64,000 bases of DNA from Kitagawia praeruptora (taxonomy: Eukaryota > Streptophyta > Magnoliopsida > Apiales > Apiaceae): contig CM075348.1 of assembly GCA_037693485.1 (NCBI GenBank), positions 13,312,501 through 13,376,500 on the forward strand, read 5' to 3'. A program made the position numbers and the translations under genes. Below, piece by piece: positions 44,301 to 55,037 of this stretch (position 1 is the stretch's first letter; each line of letters begins with the position of its first letter). The notes beneath the pieces were generated by a model, which was not told the origin of the DNA, searched no databases, and saw only the letters and a list, made by a program, of their open reading frames with translations.

Positions 44301-44926
44301 TGAAGCCAGGTGGGATTAATAAGAATCCTGTCTAAGCATTTGTGAATGATTTCATTAGGTCGATTGTTACACCAGGTGTATAGAGGACCCAAGGTTCTTA
44401 AATGATTAAGGTTAGAATCAGCAATGCAATCTTTGAAATTCTGCATGTCCTGAGTCCAATGTTCAAGGCCACCGTTGACCTCCTCCAATTGAAGAATACA
44501 ATTAAAGTCACCAAGAGCACACCAAGGTAAGGTTATTTGTCTACTGAGAGCCAGCAAATCAGACCAAAGAAGCATTCTTTGGTGGGGTCTGTTAAGAGCA
44601 TAAACAAAAGTGACTGCAAATGTAATTTGCTTTTCCAAAAAAGTGATGCAACAAGTAATTTGCTGAGCAGAACTAGCAATAACCGAAACATTCCAAATGG
44701 AGCTATCGTAGCCAACCCAAACACGACCATTAAAGTGGTGACTATAATTGAAGATCCAATGCCAAGAACGAGCAATTTTTTTGGAGATAGCATCAGAATT
44801 GTGAGCTTTTACTTTAGTTTCAAGACAAGCCATAAGAGAAATATTATTAGAAGAAATAAAGTTTTTGAGTTCCTTTTGATGAGAGGATTTATTTAAGCCT
44901 CGGACATTCCAAGCAGCAAAGTTCAT
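41303..44926 (-). pseudogene. LINE ORF2: endonuclease, RT, zinc finger; two in-frame stops
   Basis: One continuous frame of 1208 codons apart from TAG at 44135-44137 (codon 264) and TGA at 42335-42337 (codon 864). Both stand where Trp is expected, so each is a single G-to-A change of TGG on the coding strand. The endonuclease starts MNFAAWNVRGLN, with E36 (CLETK), GDFN at 139-142 and a final MDH in place of the usual SDH. The reverse transcriptase has KAPGPDGFTVEFF, GLRQGDPMSPYLF and FADD at 685-688. zf-RVT is near the end (WRHICLPYEEGGLGLKDS, then SFCVGGEESLDHILLHCPYS). No C-terminal RNase H is visible, unlike the other LINE here. Confidence 0.92.
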
Positions 44927-45189
44927 GATTAACGATAAGTTCTGGTCGGTTTACCTGCCAACCTCAGAGACCTTTTGATAGTAACCGGAGTGAATCCGTC
45001 ATTCTCTTGTCATTGTATCAGTTTCTTGTAGTTGTGGAGTGGGAGAGTGCTTGACAGGGCTGTTATAATCTTTGTTCCTCCTTCTTTTCGTTGGAGTGCT
45101 TAAATTCATAACCCCCTCCTCAACAGCTTCCCCAATTCCTGTTAAAGAATGGAATGAGTTCTCCAATAGCAGAGTAGGATGCTCTGTGT

Positions 45190-46746
45190 TTAGAACCTTG
45201 TATCAGCTGTAGGAATGAGTTCACTGTTAACATTTAAAGGGACAGCATCAAACTCGTCCAAGTTATCTTCGTTGTTGACTTGGCTAAAGTCATTTTGAGC
45301 ATTTTCGAGGATGTCATCTTCGTCCATCACAACCGGGCAACCAAACAGCCTACCAATGGTATAAGGAACCAATTCTCTATTATTGACATAGTCTACTTGT
45401 AACTGTTCCCCTTCATTGACAAGAGTATCGTTAGTAGCATCCTCACCAGTTCTTTGAGGTTTAGTTCTCTGTTCATTTCTTTTTGGTGGCTGTCTTTTCA
45501 CTGCATCTGGATTATTAATGCACCTGGATAAAGAGTGACCGAAAGCCTTACATAGACTGCAGGAATACGGTAATTGTGGATATTGAATTGCAATTCTCTC
45601 CTTTTCTTCTATTCCCAGGCTGTTAATAACTTTGGCCCAAACGTGGTCAGGTCTCGGGCTATCATATTGCAATTCAACTTGAATGCTGGCGTATTTGAGT
45701 GGCTCAAAACGTGCAGTAGCCTCATCAAACTTTAGAGGCTTTCCGACAGCTTTAGCAAGCAAACTGAGGCCCTCCCTAAACCAGTAGGAGTGTGGAACAT
45801 CAACTAGCCTAATCCATACAGGCACACGATCGATTACATTTCTTTTGAATGTTGAACCCTCCATCCATGGAATGAGGTACATTGTTTTCCCACCCATTTG
45901 AACCGAATTAAGATTAAGAATTTTGTTCTTCTCTTCCGCTGTTTTAAAACGGAAGGTGAAGTAACCTTTTGAGCTGTAATAAACCCTGGATAGACCCATG
46001 TTGCTCCATAACTTCATGGACTGCTCACGGACAAACTTAAATGAAAAGCTACCGCCAATGAAATGACCAATAAGGCTAGAGTCCCATTGTTTCTGAGCAT
46101 TAACCAGGAATTCACGGGGGGGAGATATGTTTGCAGAACCATCTTCGTTATAAGAGACTTCAACATTCGGTATGCTAGTGCCAGTTTGTTTAGGAATTGA
46201 GTCAGAAACCAAGGAACACCATGTAACATTCTTTTTAGCTTTGCTAGATTCGCCCATCTCACAGTTTGAGGTGTTAAGAACACCATTAGGAACCTGGATT
46301 TTCTCATGAAGAGATTCTAGGGTAGCACCATAAACCACTGGGTTAGCATTAATGGGATTTTGTAGAAGGGTACCTGGCGTCGAAGTAGAGTTGTTTGAGC
46401 GACGAACCGAGCTGGCTGGGAGAGCAGAGTTAACCTCCTCAGGAGATTGAGCTGGAGGGGAACCATGACTAGATTTAGACGAGGCAATAATGGGACCACT
46501 TGCGATTTGCTCAGTTCCATCATTAAGGATTAAGGCAATCTGTTCTCTCATCCTTTGTTGAGCTTGCGGAGACAGAGGCTCCCCCATCACTTCCTCCGAG
46601 TTAAAGGATTCATTCTCAACCTCGAGTAACAAATGAGGCTGTAGGTTAGGAGCAATTATAGCAGGGGCTGCATAGTTGTGACCAATGAAATTGGCAAACT
46701 CATCAGAGTTCATAGATCCAGAGTGTTCAGAGTTTTGAGAAGCCAT
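45190..46746 (-). CDS. LINE ORF1, nucleic-acid-binding Gag-like protein (518 aa)
   Basis: Intact frame. The N-terminal 170 residues are low-complexity and Ser/Pro-rich. A DUF4283-type domain (about 213-300: WDSSLIGHFIGGSFSFKFV, GYFTFRFKTAEEKNKIL, GKTMYLIPWMEG) follows, then a zf-CCHC_4 type region and one zinc knuckle CSLCKAFGHSLSRC near residue 400. An acidic tail ends the protein. The product coats LINE RNA to form the retrotransposition particle. The start is the first ATG after the 213-bp leader. Confidence 0.93.
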   Translation of the reverse strand: MASQNSEHSGSMNSDEFANFIGHNYAAPAIIAPNLQPHLLLEVENESFNSEEVMGEPLSPQAQQRMREQIALILNDGTEQIASGPIIASSKSSHGSPPAQSPEEVNSALPASSVRRSNNSTSTPGTLLQNPINANPVVYGATLESLHEKIQVPNGVLNTSNCEMGESSKAKKNVTWCSLVSDSIPKQTGTSIPNVEVSYNEDGSANISPPREFLVNAQKQWDSSLIGHFIGGSFSFKFVREQSMKLWSNMGLSRVYYSSKGYFTFRFKTAEEKNKILNLNSVQMGGKTMYLIPWMEGSTFKRNVIDRVPVWIRLVDVPHSYWFREGLSLLAKAVGKPLKFDEATARFEPLKYASIQVELQYDSPRPDHVWAKVINSLGIEEKERIAIQYPQLPYSCSLCKAFGHSLSRCINNPDAVKRQPPKRNEQRTKPQRTGEDATNDTLVNEGEQLQVDYVNNRELVPYTIGRLFGCPVVMDEDDILENAQNDFSQVNNEDNLDEFDAVPLNVNSELIPTADTRF

Positions 46747-46974
46747 AGGGAGAGAATTAAATAGATCGAGGCAAAAATTACCAAGAAAGGACAGAGGAGA
46801 GTGAGACGGAGAAGAAAAAGAGGAGCGTGTAGAGAGTGAGGAGTCTTATGGTGGTGGTCAGGGCAGTCAAAGGTAGCCGGTGATAGGCACATCTTGAAAG
46901 GGAGAAGAGAGCATTTTTGACTAGTAAACTTTAAAGTAGAAGGAATATATGAGCCTTGTGGTTATGATCAGTTT

Positions 46975-47850
46975 GGTTTGACATAATAAAGGATCTTATA
47001 TAAGTTAGTTAGTTTTTATTATAGTAGTTAGCTGCTTTTGACTTTGTTTCATAAAAATAAATATGCATTTATTTTTTGATTAATTAAGTTATTAGTTAAT
47101 TGTTTTACAGGGTAATTTTACAAAATTGTTTACTTTTTACCTTTTTTTTTATTTTTTTTATGCCTATACTTTTAATAAGCAATACTAGTCAATCGATTAA
47201 ATTTCTTTTTTAAAAAAAAATTGAAAAGAAACGGTATCATATATGATGACTTTTTGTGTTGTTTAAAGTTTTTAAGGTGAATACAAATTGTACAATTTTA
47301 TATGGATTTTAGTGCCTATAAAGGTTGTGTCATATTTTTTTGGCTTTTAGACCATTTATTGGTATTTGTGATCTGTTGTCAGTTGACGAATCTGTTTTAT
47401 CATTTAAGATGACTTTTTTAGAGTTTTTATGAGAACTTAGCGTGATACCTAATCAAAGGGGATCCCTTTGGTTAGATATATAAAATTATTCAATCTTATT
47501 AAGTACACTGCATATAATAAATATTTAAAGTATATTCGATTAATAATTATTGACGTAGTTTAATTTGTTGTGTTTGTTTTGGTGATCTTTCAGTTTTACT
47601 GGATGAGAAGAAGTGTAAAGAGAAGATGGATGGAGGTATAATCTTGGGTTTTGTAGTGAAAATGTATCACAAATAATGTAGACTACAAAATATCATTTTA
47701 TTGACATTTCTTGTCTAAATTGATTGGTACGAGAAAATGATTTGTCAAATTGACTCGTTATTGGTTAATTATGTCATTTCGAAGAATCTTAAGGGAGAAT
47801 TTACTAGATGGCGTAGTAAACTTCCCATATCTATTTTAATTTTTCCCTTT
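46975..47850. other. AT-rich intergenic DNA
   Basis: No gene recognised; poly-T runs and short frames only. Confidence 0.55.
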
Positions 47851-47856
47851 TGTATT

Positions 47857-49623
47857 TGACAAATCACCAAAATCTACAAGTGAATGCACTAAATCACGCA
47901 AGCGTACGTGGTCACAAGTAATATAAATATAAGTCAAGTTCGTTCCCACAGATATCTGGTTTAGGTTTTAATTCAGCTAATGTACCTATGCAACAATGTA
48001 TGGTTTTTATTCATTGCTAAGACAATTAACAAGATTGGGTTTTGAGTAACTAAAATTAACTAAAAAGCAAACTAACAATCTAAGAATTAATTAACTAACG
48101 AGAATTTAAATCGAATTACTTATGCAATAGAAAACATGGGATCCTAACTTCATTAAATACTTCGCTTAGAGTTGATGCCTTTAATCAAAGTATGTGATGG
48201 TTATGATATATGATCAGACAACACGAAACAAGTATACGCTACTTCTCAGTATACGAATACCAAACTAAACATACATCCACAAAAGAGATAGAAGATGAAT
48301 AGACACCAATTATGCTTAAACCCTATATCTCTATAGAATTTGAAAACATAACGGTTGAAGAACAAGTTGTCAATTAAGATCACATAGGGTTGCATAATAT
48401 ATCTCTATTTACGCTACAAATCATGATGTCAAAACATACATAATCCTATGCTAGCATGACAAGTTCTAAATCTCAAGATCCACTCTCGCTTCACAAGAGA
48501 TTAACAAGGCAACTTAGATGTTAGCTACGCATCCAAGAAGAATAAGCACAACCATACAAGGATATCAAGAATTCATCACACACAAATCTTTAAAGCAAAC
48601 AAACTACTAAACTACATAGATAAATCCGTTAGAATCCCATGACAACGATTAGTTCCTAATCGAACCGCTCGTCATCATGGGATCTGATGAAACCATGATA
48701 ATAAACAAAGTATGAATAATAATAAAACTAGAGTGATAGAGTTAAGAAAACAAATCCCAAAAACATCCAAGAGTTCGCCTAATTTAATTAGAAGAAAACA
48801 AAAAGTAGATCTAGATCTCCGTTGATTGTCATGAGCGTTGGAATCCTTCTCCAAGTCTGAATCTCCGTCTCTCGGCTCTCTCTCTCTGTGTTAGAATATG
48901 TGTTGGTTCATTTTATGATGATAGGATGTGTTTATATAGGCCATAGGAGTCTTTTCCAGCAAGAAACTACCAAAACAGAATTAAATAGAATTTCTGCAAA
49001 ATACGTTTCCTAAACTGATTCTGTTTTGAAGAAAAATTCGAAACTGACTTTTCTTCACTATTTATGGGCCTTTCCAGTTGTATTTGGACATCTGGACCAC
49101 CTTAAAATGAAAGATAATTCCGTTAGCTTCGCGTGGACTGTAAGATAGTTCAAAACGGACTTGTAGAACTCAAGATATGGCCCAAACCGTAAATCAGAAA
49201 TTTTTCCAGCGGAGCATCGCGTCGCAGCACGCCAAACCCGCGCCGCAGCGCGCCATGGAATCTGGAACACTTTGCTGAAATAGATCGGTCTTCTTCTGAG
49301 CTTTCCACGACTGCTTACGGGCCTCAAACGGAGTTGTAGAACTCCAGATATGCCCAAAACAATGAAGACTGCGCAGCCTACCCGGAAAATCCGAATTTTA
49401 ATCAAAATAACCTTCAACTCTTTTCAGCGAGTTGTCGTTCTTCATATATTGAGCTCAAAACTACCAAAGCATCATAGAAACACATCATACCTTCATACCT
49501 GCCTCAAGCTAGTAGTTCTACACAACTCACAAAAACACGTTAAAAACACAACATACTTGAGGTTAAGTAAATCCATTTAAGCCGATATGGAACGCTCCAA
49601 GTGGATATAAAATCCACTTATCA
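47857..49623 (+). mobile_element. Solo-LTR-like element, about 1767 bp, related to the one in the copia pol
   Basis: It begins TGACAAATCACC, with TGTAT just before (one extra T between), and ends ATCCACTTATCA, followed by TGTAT (49624-49628). Shared landmarks with 15829-17182, in the same order, include AAGCGTACG near the start, GTTCCCACAG, GTGTTTATATAGGC (about 48930), GATAATTCC followed by GCTTCGCGTGGACTGTAAGA, and ACTCAAGATATGGCCCAAAC. A second partial copy of the last block lies at about 49310-49365. A hairpin AAGTGGAT/ATCCACTT sits at the right end. No ORF. Confidence 0.7.
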
Positions 49624-49628
49624 TGTAT

Positions 49629-50880
49629 GAATAGAATAGACCAAAGATTATTTAATTGATTGAAAAAGTCGATTATTAAAATCATAAAATGTGTTATTTT
49701 GAAAGTTTATTATCACTTTAAATAGGGAAAAAATTAGGGTAAACGTAAAAAAAATAACATAAGCAGATAGTTTTATGGAATTAAAGTCAAAACTCAAAAA
49801 CGCAATAAAATTTCGATAAACTCGAAAAGCTTGTTTAAAATAATTTTTACAGACACAAATTTAAAATTCAATTAATAATATAATTATTATTACATTATCA
49901 AAATATATCTAATATCACAATTAGACTATTAGTACTTTGATTAATCCTTTATTATAATACCCGAATCTACCCACGTATATAGTTAGATGCAGTTAGCCAA
50001 TCAGAAAACTTTGAATTATTTTAGGACCAATCAGAGATCATTCCTAAATTTTAGACCAATCATATTATATCAAACGTTTTCCTTATTTACCATTATCATC
50101 CTATTATACTAACCATGGTTAGTTAACAATTCTAATTTAAATATAGTAATAACTTGATTTAACATACTATATATATATATATTACATATTTTTTTAATAT
50201 CAAAATTTTTTAATAATAAATTAACATTTTAAATTAAAATCAATATAGTTAGATGCAGTTAGCCAAACAGAAAATTTTGAATTATTTTATGACCAATCAA
50301 AGATCATTCTTAAATTTTAGACCAATCATATTATATTAAAAATTTTCCTTATTTACCATTCTCATCCTTTTATAATAAACAATTCTAATTTAAATATTGT
50401 AATGACTTGATTTAACATACCATATATTACATAATTTTTTAATATAAAAAAATATTTATAATAAATTAAAATCAATTAGGATTATAAAAATATATAATAT
50501 TAAGCGACTATTCATAGTTGCATTATTATATATTACGAATTAATTTTCATAAAAATATATAAGAGCCCATTAGAATTAACCACTAAAATTTAATTAATTA
50601 CATAAATCAATCACAATTATATTATTATATACTAGCACATCTGTTCTTTGCACCACTCTCTATGCATAGAACCATTTTCGAAAATTGTGTATTTATTAAT
50701 TGTTTTTAATACAAATATATTATTTTAATGTATGGGTCTATTTTATTTATATTATAAAATGTAATATTTCAATATCTCAAACACTCGATCTACAATCAAA
50801 CAAATTTGAATAAATCTACTCTTATTCAATTAAATATTATAAAAATTAAAAAATATTTACTACACTAATCTAAATGCACT
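49629..50880. other. AT-rich intergenic DNA with a 266-bp spaced duplication
   Basis: No gene. It contains the direct repeat annotated at 49976-50440. Confidence 0.55.
49976..50440. repeat. Direct duplication, period 266 bp
   Basis: The block ATATAGTTAGATGCAGTTAG, ACCAATCAGAGATCATTC, TTAGACCAATCATATTATAT and TGATTTAACATAC occurs at 49976-50172 and again at about 50242-50430, with about 10 percent mismatch and a deletion in the second copy. Confidence 0.85.
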
Positions 50881-51081
50881 TTTAAAATTTAAGTTTTTTT
50901 TTGAACATCCATTGCATTAAAATAACTGGAGTACAAGCTGATGGGAGGCAGAAGCCAGATAATCCCATGAAAGGAAACAACAAGACAAAAAACTAAAGGA
51001 GACTGATACCTAGAACAACTGGAAACTAGAGCTTAGAACTAGAACACTATCTAGCTGAAGGGTTATTGCTAGCTAATGTGA

Positions 51082-51475
51082 TCAAGGGAAAGGGCTTCCT
51101 CCAAAGCCTTGAAAATACCCTTTACCTAGAATGGTATCTTCGGCTTCTGCCTCATGGACTGGCAGAACTATTGGACCATCAGAGACTTCATTATCAACAA
51201 CATAAAAGTTTTCGTGGAAGGCGTAACCGCCATGCATGAATTCTGGATCGTGGTGATGGGGATTGGGGAGTGCCGAAGTCAACTGGGTCTTCCTCATCAC
51301 TAAAGATTTCCACATCTTGGAGGGCTGGATTAAGTCGACCAAACCCTAAATCCAGACTGAGATGTTCCTCAACTTTGCCAATTGGTCGAGTGAAGGTGTA
51401 GAGTTGAGTGCACCGTTCACCACCGAGTCTTGCTAGGTATATGGCTGTACCATTTCGACCTGGGAAGACATACAC
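51082..51475 (-). pseudogene. F-box/DUF295-like C-terminal fragment, frameshifted
   Basis: Two overlapping minus-strand frames join at about 51265-51285. The upstream one reads CWVFPGRNGTAIYLARLGGE-like text (VFPGRNGTAIYLARLGGERC, DLGFGRLNPALQDVEIF). The downstream one reads HDPEFMHGGYAFHENFYVVD to GKGYFQGFGGSPFP and a stop. The style resembles the C-terminal part of plant F-box proteins with a DUF295 domain, which are substrate adaptors of SCF ubiquitin ligases. No F-box is present and similarity ends at about 51480, so this is a fragment. The family assignment is tentative. Confidence 0.45.
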
Positions 51476-51479
51476 TATA

Positions 51480-52656
51480 GCACATTTCCATCTTGGATCA
51501 TTTAGTCTTATGATGATAGTTTTAAATTAATCAGTTAAAAAAAATCTAAATTCAACCAATTAAAATTTTAAAATATGAATTTTAAACCAATTATTATTAA
51601 CATTTTACTTATCAGTATTTTTTAGTTATGCAATCATTAATGGGACAAATAAATTGACTTGACGATATATTTGAATTATTCAAATATTGAATAGACTCTC
51701 AAAAAAGTATTGGAAATTATTTGGTGTACAAATTATCAACCCAAAAAATAAAATTCATACAGAATCAATAAAAATATTGTTAATAAATATTTTCATAGCA
51801 AATTGGTCAACTCAGCGCAAAAATTCTAATAAATCACTATTTTTGTGATAGATATATAATTAATTTATCAATAAAAGGACATATGTCATCTACACAAATA
51901 ATCATTCAAATTTTCACTATTTTTTATAGGTAAATAATTTATCAATAAAATGTCATACATCTGCAAAAATAATCAAGATTGGACAAACACATATTACAAT
52001 AGATCATGTCAAAGTAAAAAGGTTAATCCAAACTACAATCGTTGATCAGATATACCATTAAATATATAGTCACTCGCTTATATCACTAAAATATATAGAC
52101 TTTCTGGTGAAATAATCCAACAATTTATTTTAATATTGAGAGAAATACATATGCGATTTGTGAGAACGTATTTGAACAACTGACCATAACTACGATTCTA
52201 TACTATCCAAATAAATGAACCAATATAACGAAATCCTGTAGATCTAAGATCCCGGATGCCAAAATAAAGGAACCTACTCTCAAAAGAGAAAGAACAAAAC
52301 CCAATATATGGATAGATAAAATCCACTAACGGGATACTAGCTAGACTCTCAATAAAGAGATATATTTATTAAAAACAAAGTAAAATCAAGGAAAAGAAAC
52401 GGGAGTTATCATTCACAATGAGAAAGTACAAAATCTAATATATAAGTAGATAAAACACACCAACGTGGTACTAGACTCTTAATAAAGAGAGTTATTTATT
52501 AAAAAACAAAGCAAAATCTAGAAAAATAATAAAAATGGGCTTATTATCAACCAAAACGCATATGTCAACCCCTATTTTTTAGGAGAGGAGGAGAGAGAGA
52601 AACGGCTATAGCAATCGTTTAAAAATCAGTATTATTGATAACTAGATAGGTCTATA
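51480..52656. other. AT-rich intergenic DNA with a 134-bp duplication
   Basis: No gene seen. Related blocks at about 52282-52395 and 52417-52530 share GATAAAAnnCACnAACG, GACTCnnAATAAAGAGA and TATTTATTAAAAACAAAG. A shorter repeat around 51895 and 51940 shares AATTTATCAATAAAA. Confidence 0.5.
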
Positions 52657-52661
52657 CATAT

Positions 52662-55032
52662 TGTTAACGGAGGAATTTGGTGATAACAAATTTCGGAGGT
52701 TGCTGGAATAACGAAATCATAAAAATAGGGGGATTTGGGATTTTTGGGGTTGGACTTGAGAGGTGTCTCGATTTGTCTCGTGTATCGGATCCTTTTTCAA
52801 GATGCCTGCGTACCTTATATTTATAAGGATCAAGCCAACGCAGTTCTGTGAAATTGATTTGTGTCTATCCCTTAGAGACTTTAGGGATAAACTTCGTTAA
52901 TCTGGGTAATTACTGATTTTATCTGATTTACTCTTATCGTTGTGATATCTTCCTGATTTGAAGAATATCGTTTAGAGATATTTTCCGTAATTGATTGATT
53001 GAGATTGTTTATTTCCTCGTTTCAGAGAGAGGATAAGACTTAGCAGTTAAGTTATAATTATTAGAAATTTGGGAGATTATTAGACATGCCGAAAATATGG
53101 CGTAACAACTACCCCCCAGTTCTTCAGTGCAGCTTGATGGACTGGAGAACTAAGCGTGCTTCGATCTTCCAAATTTCCCGAGTCACTGAAACAACTAGGA
53201 GAGGAAGATTAGTAAAAAATATGGAGCACATAGGTGCCCGTAATATGCATGTAGTTGTAAACGAGACCATATGCGAGATGTTAAAAATAAGTTTTGTAGG
53301 TGTAAGAGAATGTATCTTGGAGGATCATCCAAGCATTATCCCATAAAGTCATCTAAAACAATCCGAGCAATATCCTGAAAAACAATCATAGCAAGAAATA
53401 CCCTCCTTCAAGGAGGTCGTATTCCTAAAAAATCTGGAAAATAACTTCTTAATATATTTCGGAATACCCTCCTCTCAGGAGGTCGTATCCTCATTCTAGA
53501 AATACCCTCCTCTCGGGAGGTCATATTCCCAAAGTCGTATCTTGATGAGGAGCCGGAAGTACGGACATCCCCCCGGAAGTACGGTTTTTGCAAGGATTTA
53601 ATTATCGGGATACCCTCCTCTCGGGAGGTCATATCCAAATTCCAGAAACATTCTCCTCCCGGGTGATAATGTAGCTGAAAAATCGTACTTTGATGAGGCG
53701 CCAGAAGTACGGACATCCCCCCAAGAAGTACGGTTTTTGCAAGGATTTAAATTATCGGGTGATACCCTCCTCTCGGGAAGTCATATCCAAATTCCAGAAA
53801 CACTCTCCTCCCGGGAGATAATGTTCCAGAAAATCGTTATAGTTTTACTAAGACTCTCCTTAGAGGAGATCGTCTTTCAAAATATTATCCTCATCAAAAT
53901 AGGGTCTTCCAAAATAATCAACTCTTCGAATAAGAGCTTTCCAAAATATTACCCCTACAAAGGAGGGTCTTCTAAAATAATAAACTCTTTAATTAAAAGC
54001 CTTCCAAAATCATGTAACACGAAGATAACACCTAAAATCTTGAAAATCTTCACAATTCTAATTCTGCCCAGATCTCTTTTTGGCGTTTTTGACCTTCTAA
54101 ACGATTTTTTCGATCTGGAACATCATAAAACACGAAAGTTGTAGAGAACGAAAAGACCTTTCCGACGATATAAGGCTCATCAAAAACGGACTTATAACGA
54201 ATCGGGAATTAAATAAAACGTCTGTTGATCTGCTTCTCAATGCTGAAAAACGAGATCTGATTGTTTTTTGTGATTTCGAGAATAGATCGATATATAATCT
54301 GAGAAAACTCAAAAAACGAAAGTTATAGGCAATTTAACAAGCTTTCCGAATCATTAAAAATCATCAAAATCCAACATGTAATGAATTTACTACGAATTTT
54401 ATAAGATAACAAATTTTTATGGACAAAATCATAAGAAAACTTATCTTAATTAAGAATGAATAGATCCATCGCCTCCACCGCTTAGCTCCTCCATTAAAAC
54501 AATTCCAGATCCATGATAACCCCCCATGCGTATGAATTGATTGTCCTCCACAATCAAAAAATATATCCCCTCTTTCTAGCGCCAATTGTTAACGGAGGAA
54601 TTTGGTGATAACAAATTTCGGAGGTTGCTGGAATAACGAAATCATAAAAATAGGGGGATTTGGGATTTTTGGGGCTGGACTTGAGAGGTGTCTCGATTTA
54701 TCTCGTGTATCGGATCCTTTTTCAAGATGCCTGCGTACCTTATATTTATAAGGATCAAGCCAACGCAGTTCTGTGAAATTGATTTGTGTCTATCCCTTAG
54801 AGACTTTAGGGATAAACTTCGTTAATCTGGGTAATTACTGATTTTATCTGATTTACTCTTATCGTTGTGATATCTTCCTGATTTGAAGAATATCGTTTAG
54901 AGATATTTTCCGTAATTGATTGATTGAGATTGTTTATTTCCTCGTTTCAGAGAGAGGATAAGACTTAGCAGTTAAGTTATAATTATTAGAAATTTGGGAG
55001 ATTATTAGACATGCCGAAAATATGGCGTAACA
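52662..55032 (-). mobile_element. Non-autonomous LTR element, 2371 bp, 446-bp LTRs
   Basis: LTRs at 52662-53107 and 54587-55032 differ by two substitutions that I can see. Target duplication is CATAT (52657-52661 and 55033-55037). On the minus strand the LTR reads TGTTACGCC...CCGTTAACA. The internal end next to the right LTR begins ATTGGCGCTAGAAAGAGGG, a PBS-like sequence, and a G-rich polypurine tract (minus ACTGGGGGGTAGT) abuts the left LTR. The 1479-bp interior has no gag or pol domain. It must be moved by a partner element's enzymes. Confidence 0.92.
53385..53830. repeat. Array of hairpin-forming CCTCC...GGAGG repeats
   Basis: At least seven copies of a unit near ATACCCTCCTCTCGGGAGGT, each a short inverted repeat (CCTCC/GGAGG), inside the non-autonomous LTR element. 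A longer duplicated block with GAAGTACGGACATCCCCCC and AAGTACGGTTTTTGCAAGGA occurs at about 53550-53600 and 53700-53745. Confidence 0.85.
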
Positions 55033-55037
55033 CATAT

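Larger units (their letters stand above)
41183..46959 (-). mobile_element. Full-length LINE on the minus strand, about 5.8 kb
   Basis: Target duplication GGTTATGATCAG plus TTT lies at 41171-41185 and 46960-46974. The poly(A) tail reads as a T run at 41183-41196. From the right: a short 5' UTR (46747-46959), ORF1, a 264-bp spacer, ORF2 and a 3' UTR. The element appears complete, which is uncommon for LINEs. Two in-frame stops in ORF2 prevent full pol translation. Confidence 0.93.

Noticed and set aside
45190..46523. Extra frames of 68-97 codons opposite or within LINE ORF1
   Set aside because: Out-of-frame shadows with no domain.
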